Source of the DNA: Phycisphaerae bacterium
GTDB lineage: Bacteria; Planctomycetota; Phycisphaerae; Phycisphaerales; SM1A02
Direction of reading: 5' to 3'
Length of the DNA stretch: 6,820 bases
Assembly (NCBI GenBank): GCA_002684755.1
Contig: NYVS01000104.1
Span: 1 to 6,820, forward strand
Position numbers and translations under genes: made by a program
Notes under the pieces: generated by a model
What the model saw: the letters and a program-made list of their open reading frames with translations, nothing else
The model's database searches: none
Told to the model about the DNA's origin: nothing
Shown: in pieces, positions 1 to 6,538 of the stretch
How positions within the stretch are numbered: position 1 is the first letter of the stretch
Layout: every line of letters begins with the position of its first letter

Positions 1-800
1 AGGTCCTCGGCGAGTCGGGAGAGATGGATCGACGTCTGGGCGATCGCGGAAAGGGACTCCATGACGAAGTCGCGGTCGCTGACCGCGTCGAGGCTGTTGG
101 CGGCGGCGGATCGGAAGCCGAGATCGACCGCGAGCGTCTCGCGGTCGACGGGGTACGCGGTGCCGGCCAGCGCGGCGCAGCCCAGCGGACAGACCGCGGT
201 CCGGACGCGGGCGTCCGCGAGCCGGCCGAGGTCCCGACGCAGCATTTCGACGTAGGCGAGACACCAGTGGGCGAAGAGCACGGGTTGGGCCCGCTGGAGA
301 TGGGTGTATCCGGGGAAGACCGTTTCGCGTTCGCGATGGGCGAGGTCGACGAGACCGGTGATCACCGCCTGGATCTCGTCGATGCGTGCATCGAGCGCGG
401 TCATCGTCCAGAGCCGGAGATCCGTCGCCACCTGATCGTTGCGGCTGCGGCCGGTGTGAAGTTTCTTGCCCAGATCCCCGACCCGTTCGACGAGGTTCCG
501 CTCCACGAAGGAATGGACGTCCTCGTCGTCCGCGTCGCGGAGGATCGCGGGATCGGCCGCGACGTCGTCATGCAACGACTGGAGCGCGGATTCCAGATGG
601 CGGAGCTCGACCGGGTCGAGCACGCCGGCCCGTTCCAACGCCCGCGCCCAGGCCGCGGATCCCGCGATGTCCTCGGGAAAGAGGCGGCGATCGAAGGGAA
701 GCGAATCGTTGAACCGCTCGAACAGTTCATGGACCTGCCCGCTGAAGCGTCCGCTCCAGACCGCCTCCGGGACGACCGCCGCGTCGGTGGAGCCGCTCAA
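1..800 (-). CDS. argH: Argininosuccinate lyase, N-terminal part (cut by window edge)
   Basis: Last enzyme of arginine synthesis: it splits argininosuccinate into arginine and fumarate in the cytosol. About 266 codons are present, of a family length near 460. Family landmarks seen: WSGRF at residues 15-19, the substrate-binding stretch HTGRSRNDQ at 115-123, and [11 protein letters not shown] at 164-174, where H167 matches the conserved catalytic-region histidine. The fumarase/aspartase superfamily signature (GSSxMPxKxNP) should lie beyond the left edge and cannot be checked. I chose the TTG start at 798-800 because its TTGA overlaps the argG stop codon, because a G-rich stretch lies just upstream (805-812), and because no ATG or GTG precedes WSGRF in this frame. 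This is the coupled-overlap style used elsewhere in the operon. Identity is secure; the exact start is less so. Confidence 0.96.
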   Translation of the reverse strand, partial: MSGSTDAAVVPEAVWSGRFSGQVHELFERFNDSLPFDRRLFPEDIAGSAAWARALERAGVLDPVELRHLESALQSLHDDVAADPAILRDADDEDVHSFVERNLVERVGDLGKKLHTGRSRNDQVATDLRLWTMTALDARIDEIQAVITGLVDLAHRERETVFPGYTHLQRAQPVLFAHWCLAYVEMLRRDLGRLADARVRTAVCPLGCAALAGTAYPVDRETLAVDLGFRSAAANSLDAVSDRDFVMESLSAIAQTSIHLSRLAED

Positions 801-2050
801 GATTCCGCCCCCGCCGTGATCGGGTCCGGGGTTCCGTTCCCGAGGTCGGACTGCATCGCCGCGATCCGGCTGGGAAGCGAGAAGAGTCGAATGAATCCCT
901 CCGCATGCGACTGGTCGTAGACCTCGTCGGCGCCGAAGGTCGCGAACGATTCGGAGTAGAGGGAGTTCGGACTTCGTCGTCGGGTGGTGACCGCCGTCCC
1001 CTTGGAGAGGCGGACCTCGACGTCACCGTCGAGTCGGCCGGCGATCGAAGCGAAGGACGCCATCATCGCCTCGCGGGCCGGCGTCCACCACTGTCCGTCG
1101 TAGACGAGATCGGCGAAGTCGTGGGCGAGCCGTTCCCGGAGTCTCAGGGTTCGGCGATCGAGGACGATCTCTTCGAGTCCTCGCAGCGCCTCCATCAGGA
1201 TGGTGCCGCCCGGCGTCTCGTAGCAGCCGCGACTCTTCATGCCGACCAGACGGTTCTCGACGATGTCGATCCGGCCGACGCCGTGCTCGCCGCCGCGTCG
1301 ATTGAGTTCGGTGAGGAGTTCGACGGCTCCAAGCGGCTCGCCGTCCAGCGCGACCGGACGTCCGGCCTCGAATCGGATCGTCACGCATCCCGGGGCGTCG
1401 GGGGCGTGGCGGGGGTCGGTGGTCCGGGTCCACACGTCGTCGGGTGGCGGGTTCCACGGATCCTCGAGCTCACCGCCTTCGTGGCTGATGTGCCAGATGT
1501 TGTCGTCCCGGGAATAGATCTTCTCGAGGCTCGCGCTGCAGGCGATGCCGCGGGCCGTGAGATACTGGAGCGCCTCCTCCCGACTTCGAATCTCCCAGTG
1601 TCGCCACGGCGCGATGATCCGAAGGTCGGGGGCGAGGGCCGCGAAGGTGCTCTCGAAGCGGACCTGGTCGTTTCCCTTTCCGGTGCATCCGTGGCACACC
1701 GCGTCACACCCCATCCGGCGGGCGTAATCGACCTGTGCCTTCGCGATGCTGGGTCGGGCGATGGAGGTGCCGAGAAGGTATCGGCCCTCGTACACCGCGC
1801 CACTGATCGCCATCGGGAAGGCGTATTCCTCGAGGAAGGTCCGGGTCAGATCGGCGACCTCGCAGTGCACGGCGCCGCTGGCGATCGCCTTGGCCTCGAT
1901 GCCGACGAGTTCCGCGCGGTCCTGGCCGACGTCGCCGACGATGGCGTGGACCTCGCAGCCGGGATGGTTTTCGAGGAGCCAGGGGATCATGACGCTGGTG
2001 TCGAGTCCGCCGGAGTAGGCGAGGGCGATCTTCTTGGGAGTGTTGGTCAT
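797..2050 (-). CDS. argG: Argininosuccinate synthase
   Basis: Joins citrulline and aspartate using ATP, giving argininosuccinate, AMP and pyrophosphate. The 417 residues match the short (about 400 aa) family form. The ATP-pyrophosphatase P-loop AYSGGLDTS is at residues 11-19, the family motif [14 protein letters not shown] starts at residue 120, and [14 protein letters not shown] is at 180-193. The open frame continues upstream to 2236, but the ATG at 2048-2050 is chosen because the conserved N-terminus begins just after it and AAGGA (2056-2060) sits 5 nt upstream. The longer version would overlap argF with low-complexity Arg/Ser-rich sequence. It is separated from argF by 40 nt, the only real gap in the operon, and its stop overlaps the argH start. 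Confidence 0.97.
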   Translation of the reverse strand: MTNTPKKIALAYSGGLDTSVMIPWLLENHPGCEVHAIVGDVGQDRAELVGIEAKAIASGAVHCEVADLTRTFLEEYAFPMAISGAVYEGRYLLGTSIARPSIAKAQVDYARRMGCDAVCHGCTGKGNDQVRFESTFAALAPDLRIIAPWRHWEIRSREEALQYLTARGIACSASLEKIYSRDDNIWHISHEGGELEDPWNPPPDDVWTRTTDPRHAPDAPGCVTIRFEAGRPVALDGEPLGAVELLTELNRRGGEHGVGRIDIVENRLVGMKSRGCYETPGGTILMEALRGLEEIVLDRRTLRLRERLAHDFADLVYDGQWWTPAREAMMASFASIAGRLDGDVEVRLSKGTAVTTRRRSPNSLYSESFATFGADEVYDQSHAEGFIRLFSLPSRIAAMQSDLGNGTPDPITAGAES

Positions 2051-2090
2051 CGGAGTCCTTCTGGAGAGCGTGATCGAGCGGGGAGACCGG

Positions 2091-3059
2091 TCAGGAGAGG
2101 CGGGCGACGAACCAGGCGTTCTGGGCGTGAAGCCGGTTCTCGGCCTGATCGAACACCACGGAACGCGGGCCGTCGATGACGCCGTCGACGACCTCCTCGC
2201 CGCGGTGGGCGGGGAGGCAGTGCATGAAGATCGCATCGGGGCCGGCGATGCTCATGAGCGGCTCGTCGACGCGGAACCGCGTGAGTTCCTCGAGTTTCTC
2301 GGGATCTTCGGCCTCGCCCATCGAGATCCAGGCGTCGGTGTAGATCGCGTCGACGCCCCGGACCGCCTCGGGGTCGTCGGTCACGTCGATGCGCCCGCCG
2401 GTGGCGGCGCCGAGCCGTTCCGCGGTCGCGACGACCTCGGTCGATGGTCCGTGTCGTGGCGGGGCGACGACGGTGATCCGGCCGCCGGTCGCGACGACCG
2501 CTTCGATGAGCGAATGGCAGACGTTGTTGCCGTCACCGATGAAGGCGAGGTGCAGCCGTTCCAGCGGGATTCCTCGTTCGTGGAGGGTCAGGAGATCGGC
2601 CAGCGCCTGACAGGGATGATGCAGGTCGCTCAAGGTGTTGACCACCGGAACGTCGCAGCAGTCCGCCAGCTCGGTGATGATCGAGTGTCGGTTCACGCGG
2701 GCCGCGACCGCGTCGAACCAGCGTTCGAGATTGCGGCCGAGGTCGTGGACGCATTCCCGCTCGCCGAGCGGCGACTCCCGCTGGTCGAACACCACCGACT
2801 GCGCGCCGAGGCGATGCAGTCCGACTTCGAGACTCGCCCGGGTTCGAAGCGAGGGCTTCTCGAAGATCAGCGCGACGCTCCGGTCGGCGAGGGCGGTGGA
2901 GAACCGGGTGGGATCGCGCTTCAGGTCGACCGCGAGATCGAGGATTCCGCGGATCGTCGAGCCGTCGAGATCGCCGATCGCGAGCAGGTCGTTCGGAACG
3001 GTCGGAAGGTCGGGGCCGGTGGATCCGGGGCGGTTCAGGGAGGAGGTGGAGAGGCTCAT
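2091..3059 (-). CDS. argF: Ornithine carbamoyltransferase
   Basis: Transfers the carbamoyl group from carbamoyl phosphate to ornithine, giving citrulline. The 322 residues include the carbamoyl-phosphate site FEKPSLRTR (SLRTR at 70-74), HPCQ at 148-151, the ornithine-side SMG loop at 246-248 (TDAWISMG), and the HCLP motif at 280-283. The SMG loop is typical of true ornithine carbamoyltransferases and argues against the acetylornithine or succinylornithine enzymes. About 20 Ser/Pro-rich residues precede the usual N-terminus, so the product is slightly extended. The ATG overlaps the argB TGA as ATGA and no good Shine-Dalgarno precedes it. I infer that it is translated by coupling to argB. Ornithine specificity is read from motifs only. 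Confidence 0.96.
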   Translation of the reverse strand: MSLSTSSLNRPGSTGPDLPTVPNDLLAIGDLDGSTIRGILDLAVDLKRDPTRFSTALADRSVALIFEKPSLRTRASLEVGLHRLGAQSVVFDQRESPLGERECVHDLGRNLERWFDAVAARVNRHSIITELADCCDVPVVNTLSDLHHPCQALADLLTLHERGIPLERLHLAFIGDGNNVCHSLIEAVVATGGRITVVAPPRHGPSTEVVATAERLGAATGGRIDVTDDPEAVRGVDAIYTDAWISMGEAEDPEKLEELTRFRVDEPLMSIAGPDAIFMHCLPAHRGEEVVDGVIDGPRSVVFDQAENRLHAQNAWFVARLS

Positions 3060-3931
3060 GGAGATTTCTGAAGGGAGACGTGGGACGCCGTCGGGACGAT
3101 CTCGACGGCGGGTGATCGGGTCGGTGGCGGAACGATGGTGGCGACGGTCGTCTCGCCGAGCGGGTCGGCGAGCACCGCGGGGTCTGACCAGCCGCCGATG
3201 ACCACCGGGCAGCCGGACCGGGTCGCCGCGTCGACGGCGCCCCGGACCTTCGGAACCATTCCGCCGGCGATCACGCCATCCCGGATGAGGCGATCGACCG
3301 TGGCCGGTTCGAGCCGTCGAATGACCGTCCCGCGTTCGTCGAGGACCCCGGGGACGTCGGTGAGCAGCAGCAACGCTCGGGCGTCGAGCACCCGAGCGAG
3401 TCCGCTGGCGGCGTCGTCGGCGTTCACGTTCACGGGCGTGCCGTCGGCGAGCATCCCGATGGAGGCGATCACGGGAACCCGGCCGGTGGCGATGAGATCA
3501 TCGAAGAGCGTCGCCCGCCCGCCGGTGACGGTTCCCACCGAACCGGGATCGAATGCGCGGTTCAGGCGTTCCACCACGATGCCCTCGTCGTCCGCGAGGC
3601 GCAGGGCGGTCGACGTGACGTTCCGTCGTCGGAGGTCGGCGAGCAGTTCCGTCGAAACCCGGCCCGAAAGCACCGCGGCGATCTCGGGCATCAGGGACGG
3701 CGGCGTGATCCGGATCCCGTCGCGTCGTTCGGTCTCGGCCCCGATGCGGTCGAGGTGTCGATCCACCGCGGCGCCGCCACCGTGGACGAGGGCGAGCGGC
3801 GTGCCGGACCGAAAGGCGTCGGCGAACCGATCCAGGAAGTCCGATCGTGCCGCCGGGTCGTCGAGGAGCGCACCGCCCACCTTGACCACGGTCGGTGCGA
3901 CGAACGGTTTCCGATCGTCTTCATGCCTCAT
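3056..3931 (-). CDS. argB: Acetylglutamate kinase
   Basis: Phosphorylates N-acetylglutamate with ATP, the second step of ornithine synthesis. This is an amino acid kinase-fold protein of 291 residues. Visible motifs are VVKVGGALL (Lys17 and the glycines that hold ATP phosphates), VHGGGAAVD at 49-57, a NVNADDAA stretch, the nucleotide-site LLLTDVPGVLD, and GGMVPKVRGAVDAA. The KVGGALLDD opening resembles the E. coli enzyme (KLGGVLLDS). It has only 16 residues before the ATP-site lysine, so it lacks the N-terminal helix found in arginine-inhibited hexameric kinases. The frame is open upstream to 4702, but that part is antiphase to argC. The ATG at 3929-3931 overlaps the argC stop as ATGA and starts at the expected place. 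Confidence 0.96.
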   Translation of the reverse strand: MRHEDDRKPFVAPTVVKVGGALLDDPAARSDFLDRFADAFRSGTPLALVHGGGAAVDRHLDRIGAETERRDGIRITPPSLMPEIAAVLSGRVSTELLADLRRRNVTSTALRLADDEGIVVERLNRAFDPGSVGTVTGGRATLFDDLIATGRVPVIASIGMLADGTPVNVNADDAASGLARVLDARALLLLTDVPGVLDERGTVIRRLEPATVDRLIRDGVIAGGMVPKVRGAVDAATRSGCPVVIGGWSDPAVLADPLGETTVATIVPPPTRSPAVEIVPTASHVSLQKSP

Positions 3932-4971
3932 GGGGTCACCGCCACCGCCGGAACGTCGGCGGTCACGCCGAGGTCGACCGGAAGCCCGCAGGCGAGGTTG
4001 AGGCATTGCAGGGCCTGGCCGGCGGCCCCCTTCACCAGGTTGTCGATGGCACTCGAGACCATCAGTCGTCCGTGCGTCGCATCGACCACCAGTCCGAGGT
4101 CGCATCGGTTGGTCCCGCGGACTGCCGCGACCGACGGCCACGTTCCGGCGGGAAGGAGGTTCACCCCGGGGCGATCGGCGTAGATCGTCGAGAGGACGTG
4201 TCGAACGTCGGGTTCGCGCGTGCCTTCGGCCAGACGCAGGTGGATGGTCGAGAGGATCCCGCGGTCGAACGCCCCGAGGTGGGGTGTGAAGAGGACGTCG
4301 ACCGCGCCGTGCCGGGCCATCTCGGGCTGGTGGCGATGATCGAAGGCCCCGTAGGCCTGCAGGCTCACTTCGCAGAAGGAGGTGTGCGGGCGGGCCGCCC
4401 GGCCGGCGCCGCTCACGCCACTGGTGCTGTCGACGATCACGGGATCGGAGGTGTCGACCAGGCCGGCATCGACCAGCGGTCGCACCGGCAGGAGCATCGA
4501 GGTCGGGTAGCAACCGGGCACCGCCACGAGCGACGCGTCGCGGATCATCGACGCATTCAGATCCACGAGGCCGTACACCGCGGTCTCGAGCAGGTCGGGC
4601 CGGCCGTGATCGAACCCGTAGTGTCGGCGGTAGGCCGCCGCGGATTCGAGTCGGAACGCCGCGGAGAGATCGAGCACCCGGATGCCTCGGTCGTGGAGCC
4701 ATCCACCGTGTTCGACGCTTGCTTCGTGAGGCGTGGCGAGAAACACCGCGTCCGGCTCGAGGGCGAGGACCACTTCGAGATCGAGCGGTTGCACCGGCAA
4801 GGGCGGGCCGCCGCGAAAGCGTGGGTGAAGGTCCGCGAGATCACGGTTCGCATCGACGGTGCGGGACGAGCCCATGAGCGCCACCGGGGTCGTCGACGGG
4901 TGACGAAGGAGAAGGGAGACGAGTTCTGCGCCGGCGTAGCCGGTCGCGCCGATCACGACGGTGTTCAACAT
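3928..4971 (-). CDS. argC: N-acetyl-gamma-glutamyl-phosphate reductase
   Basis: Reduces N-acetylglutamyl phosphate with NADPH to the semialdehyde, the step after ArgB. The 347 residues match the common (type 1) family length. The dinucleotide-binding start VIGATGYAGAELV lies at residues 6-18, the catalytic cysteine is C154 in VPGCYPTS, the histidine-bearing motif HRHQPE is at 212-217, GTNRCDLG is near 286-293, and the conserved end IDNLVKGAAGQALQ begins at 309. Its ATG lies 2 nt after the argR stop with no strong Shine-Dalgarno, so it probably depends on translation of argR. Its stop overlaps the argB start. All expected catalytic residues are present. Confidence 0.97.
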   Translation of the reverse strand: MLNTVVIGATGYAGAELVSLLLRHPSTTPVALMGSSRTVDANRDLADLHPRFRGGPPLPVQPLDLEVVLALEPDAVFLATPHEASVEHGGWLHDRGIRVLDLSAAFRLESAAAYRRHYGFDHGRPDLLETAVYGLVDLNASMIRDASLVAVPGCYPTSMLLPVRPLVDAGLVDTSDPVIVDSTSGVSGAGRAARPHTSFCEVSLQAYGAFDHRHQPEMARHGAVDVLFTPHLGAFDRGILSTIHLRLAEGTREPDVRHVLSTIYADRPGVNLLPAGTWPSVAAVRGTNRCDLGLVVDATHGRLMVSSAIDNLVKGAAGQALQCLNLACGLPVDLGVTADVPAVAVTP

Positions 4972-4973
4972 GT

Positions 4974-5423
4974 TCAGGCTCGTTCCGGCGTCTCGTGGCC
5001 GAACAGCGTGCCGGCGAGCCGCGCCGCCGATTCGGTCGATCTGGTGGCGACGAACACGGTGTCGTCGCCGGCGATGGTGCCGAGCAGATCCGGATCACTG
5101 AGCTCGTCGAGCTGAAGTGCGACCGCGTCGGCGTGCGCGGGGGGGGTATGGAGCACGATCATGGTTCCGCCGATCTCGACGGCCCGGACGAGCTCATGGA
5201 GAAGCTGCGTGGCGGCCGGCGGGACCGGCACCTGGCCCCGCCCCGGGAGCCGATACCCGGACGCCGTCTTGACCACGCCGAGCGCGGTCAGATCGCGGGA
5301 GAGCGTGGTCTGGGTCGCGGAGATCCCGGCCTCGGCCAGCTGGTCGACGAGGGCCCGCTGGGTACGAATCGAATGCTGCTGGAGCAGTTCTGCGATGAGG
5401 GTCTGTCGTTGGTGCTTGCGCAT
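4974..5423 (-). CDS. argR: Arginine repressor ArgR
   Basis: Arginine-responsive DNA-binding regulator of the ArgR/AhrC family, which acts as a hexamer on ARG boxes. The 149 residues match the family length. The N-terminal winged helix has the recognition segment TQTTLSRDL at 37-45. The C-terminal oligomerisation and arginine-binding domain has TPPAHADAVALQLDEL from about 93 and the GTIAGDDTVFV core with the acidic pair D120-D121. The start chosen is ATG at 5421-5423 (MRKHQRQ), which lines up with the usual N-terminus. A GTG at 5436-5438 would add five residues but lies inside the predicted promoter. No Shine-Dalgarno precedes the ATG, consistent with a leaderless message. Being first in the operon, it probably controls itself and the pathway genes. 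A run of eight C (plus-strand G, 5139-5146) interrupts the coding region without breaking the frame. Confidence 0.95.
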   Translation of the reverse strand: MRKHQRQTLIAELLQQHSIRTQRALVDQLAEAGISATQTTLSRDLTALGVVKTASGYRLPGRGQVPVPPAATQLLHELVRAVEIGGTMIVLHTPPAHADAVALQLDELSDPDLLGTIAGDDTVFVATRSTESAARLAGTLFGHETPERA

Positions 5424-5458
5424 GGCATTAATATGCACATATAGAATGGATATGTCAA
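5424..5458 (-). promoter_or_regulatory. Promoter of the argRCBFGH operon (predicted leaderless)
   Basis: On the minus strand a perfect -35 TTGACA (5453-5458) is followed after exactly 17 bp by a -10 CATATT (5430-5435, four of six matches to TATAAT). Only six bases, AATGCC, separate the -10 from the argR ATG. The expected transcription start therefore falls at or next to the A of the start codon, giving an mRNA without a leader. The surroundings are AT-rich, unlike the coding DNA on both sides. The promoter call is sound by sequence; the exact start site is inferred. Confidence 0.7.
5425..5436. promoter_or_regulatory. Candidate ArgR operator (ARG-box-like palindrome)
   Basis: The sequence GCAT-TAAT-ATGC is a 4+4+4 hyphenated palindrome with an AT spacer. 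It has the same layout as the core of known ARG boxes (GAAT-wwww-ATTC), with one symmetric change in each arm. It covers the -10 of the argR promoter, the position where a repressor would block transcription. A second weaker resemblance, TTGAATAATACGCAT at 5475-5489, lies upstream of the -35. Binding is inferred, not shown. Confidence 0.4.
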
Positions 5459-5474
5459 ATCATCGCATTCGAAG

Positions 5475-5502
5475 TTGAATAATACGCATAAAAACGCATA
5501 AA
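5475..5502 (+). promoter_or_regulatory. Weak upstream rightward promoter candidate
   Basis: On the plus strand TTGAAT (5475-5480) and CATAAA (5497-5502) are 16 bp apart, each matching four of six consensus bases. If active, transcription would start near 5509 and run through the terminator-like hairpin at 5539-5560 toward the secreted-protein gene. AT-rich DNA throws up such matches by chance, so confidence is low. Confidence 0.2.
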
Positions 5503-5503
5503 A
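5484..5503. repeat. Tandem ACGCATAAAA repeat
   Basis: Two perfect, directly adjacent copies of the 10-mer ACGCATAAAA (5484-5493 and 5494-5503), followed by more A residues. They lie upstream of the argR -35. The one-helical-turn spacing puts both A-tracts on the same DNA face, which would favour bending, an UP-element-like role, or cooperative binding of a regulator. Function unknown. Confidence 0.6.
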
Positions 5504-5524
5504 AATGACCGATAGTTCTTGGTT

Positions 5525-5560
5525 CCGATAATTCGAGAATTCGGTGGCCGAGTTTTTTTT
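5525..5560 (+). terminator. Terminator-like hairpin with T8 tract and alternative fold
   Basis: On the plus strand AUUCGG (5539-5544) can pair with CCGAGU (5548-5553) around a 3-nt loop, with one G-U pair, and runs straight into eight T (5553-5560). An overlapping alternative stem pairs 5525-5528 and 5531-5533 with 5538-5544, with two bases bulged, and uses the same 5' arm of the terminator. The two folds exclude each other. No plus-strand gene ends upstream, so this is either an attenuator or insulator ahead of the secreted-protein gene, or only an AT-rich coincidence. Confidence 0.35.
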
Positions 5561-5595
5561 GCGCAAGGTTCTGCATTCTTTTGGGAAGTGATGGT

Positions 5596-5623
5596 TTGAG
5601 CGGGTGGGGCGTACCGGTACACT
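5596..5623 (+). promoter_or_regulatory. Promoter candidate for the secreted-protein gene
   Basis: TTGAGC (5596-5601) and TACACT (5618-5623) are separated by 16 bp, each with four of six consensus matches. The spacer's 3' end and the first bases of the -10 form the perfect palindrome GTACCGGTAC (5611-5620). Transcription would start near 5630, giving a leader of about 80 nt before the ATG at 5710. Confidence 0.4.
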
Positions 5624-5650
5624 TTCGGAGGCTTCCGTCCCTTTCGGAGG
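5622..5650 (+). repeat. Direct repeat CTTTCGGAGG in the leader region
   Basis: CTTTCGGAGG occurs at 5622-5631 and again at 5641-5650, a 19-bp period. The first copy overlaps the candidate -10 and transcription start. Each copy contains GGAGG, but no short reading frame follows either one before the real start at 5710. Possible regulator site or leader structure; role unknown. Confidence 0.5.
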
Positions 5651-5709
5651 TCCCGTGAGTTCCCGTTTTTCCGTGTTTCCGAACGTCGAAGAAGGAAGAA
5701 GAGATCATC

Positions 5710-6348
5710 ATGAAGAATCTGTTTGTCACCGCTGCCGTTGCGGCCGCGCTTACTGGGTCGGCCATGGCCGACATCGAAGCCTCGTCTGGTTGGGAAGACA
5801 CCTCCTCACCGGCCATCCTCGGCTCGTTCAACAACCTCTTCGACTGGGGTTACGAGAGCGCCGACGTGTACTCGGGCAACCACAGCCTGTTCTTGATCGA
5901 GGATCCCGTGAGCGGCACGCCCCAGGCCTACGTCGCCTGGGTGACCGGCCTCTCCGCCGGAGACACCGTCACCGCGACCATGTGGATGAAGGGTGCCTCC
6001 AACGGCGTCGACAACGATGGCAAGGGACGACTCTGGGGCCACTACAGCTCCAACGACGACATCACCACCTACCTCGGCTCCGCGTCCGGCTCCGGCGACT
6101 ACGCCGGTGAAGGCGGCATCTGGACGCAGGCGTCCCACACCTGGACCATCGCCGATGGCCAGACCGCCCTCGTCATCGAGGCTCGGATGTACAGCTACGG
6201 TGAGAACAACGTGCTGCTCGGTGACGACCTCATGGTCTCCACCAACAACGATGGTGCGATGATCACCGTCGCGGGCGTGATTCCGGCTCCGGGCGCGATC
6301 GCGTTGCTCGGTGTCGCGGGCCTCGCCTCGCGTCGTCGTCGCGGCTGA
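5710..6348 (+). CDS. Secreted protein with planctomycete PEP-CTERM-like sorting tail
   Basis: Exported protein of 212 residues and unknown specific role. The N-terminus is a classical signal peptide: K2, a hydrophobic core at about 4-17, and a predicted cut after AMA at 18-20. The mature part is rich in G, S, T, D, N and aromatic residues. It alternates beta-strand-like segments (SGNHSLFL at 55-62, AYVAWVTGLSAGDTVTATMWMKG from 73, ALVIEARMYSYG from 153), suggesting a jelly-roll or carbohydrate-binding-like domain; I cannot name the family. The tail has PAPG at 192-195, a hydrophobic helix at about 196-206, and RRRR at 208-211, as in PEP-CTERM proteins of Phycisphaerae, where an exosortase is thought to process the tail. 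AAGGA (5692-5696) and GAAGAG precede the ATG. The gene is divergent from argR and shows no link to arginine metabolism. Confidence 0.88.
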   Translation: MKNLFVTAAVAAALTGSAMADIEASSGWEDTSSPAILGSFNNLFDWGYESADVYSGNHSLFLIEDPVSGTPQAYVAWVTGLSAGDTVTATMWMKGASNGVDNDGKGRLWGHYSSNDDITTYLGSASGSGDYAGEGGIWTQASHTWTIADGQTALVIEARMYSYGENNVLLGDDLMVSTNNDGAMITVAGVIPAPGAIALLGVAGLASRRRRG

Positions 6349-6385
6349 TCAGAACGGGAACGCACCGGCGTTCGAAGAACTCGAG

Positions 6386-6421
6386 ACCGTGTCCGCCGCG
6401 AGGCGGGCACGGTTTCTTCTT
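6386..6421 (+). terminator. Intrinsic terminator of the secreted-protein gene
   Basis: Stem ACCGTGTCCGCC (6386-6397) pairs with GGCGGGCACGGT (6402-6413), with one U-G pair, around a GCGA tetraloop of the stable GNRA class. It is followed by TTCTTCTT. It lies about 38 nt after the stop at 6348. A small perfect inverted repeat, GAACGC/GCGTTC (6358-6373), precedes it. Confidence 0.88.
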
Positions 6422-6499
6422 GCGCTCGCAGCGTGATCTCGAGGGTCGATCGTGAAGCACGTCGTCGACCTCCACGTCGAGTTCCGGATCTTCTCGCCC

Positions 6500-6526
6500 G
6501 ATGATCAAGATGATCCAGATGATCCA
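6500..6526. repeat. Triplicate 9-bp repeat GATGATCMA
   Basis: Three head-to-tail copies: GATGATCAA (6500-6508), GATGATCCA (6509-6517) and GATGATCCA (6518-6526). A 9-bp period keeps reading frame, giving Asp/Gln/Pro-rich sequence on plus and Trp/Ile-rich sequence on minus, but no gene is supported here. Confidence 0.65.
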
Positions 6527-6538
6527 GACGCAGTCGAC

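Noticed and set aside
24..920. Long plus-strand open frame opposite argH
   Set aside because: Antisense to a clear argH with motifs. Its product is rich in Arg, Gly, Asp and Glu with no family features, as expected from a GC-rich shadow frame.
905..2179. 424-codon plus-strand open frame opposite argG
   Set aside because: It mirrors the codon structure of argG on the other strand, with no motifs and no ribosome site.
2091..3059. Acetylornithine or succinylornithine carbamoyltransferase instead of ArgF
   Set aside because: The SMG loop and HCLP context fit ornithine as substrate.
3932..4702. Upstream extension of argB giving a 548-residue protein
   Set aside because: The extra part lies fully inside argC in another frame and is low-complexity Arg/Pro-rich. 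The ATGA overlap marks the real argB start.
3895..5115. 406-codon plus-strand open frame opposite argC and argR
   Set aside because: Antisense shadow of argC. The catalytic motifs of ArgC on the minus strand settle which strand codes.
5424..5438. GTG start for argR at 5436-5438
   Set aside because: It lies within the predicted promoter and upstream of the predicted transcription start, and adds five residues beyond the normal family N-terminus.
5484..5503. CRISPR-like array from the tandem repeats
   Set aside because: Only two 10-bp units with no spacers and no cas genes.
5655..6110. GTG frame preceded by GGAGG in the leader of the secreted-protein gene
   Set aside because: It runs out of frame through the secreted-protein gene and gives an Arg/His/Cys-rich product without features.
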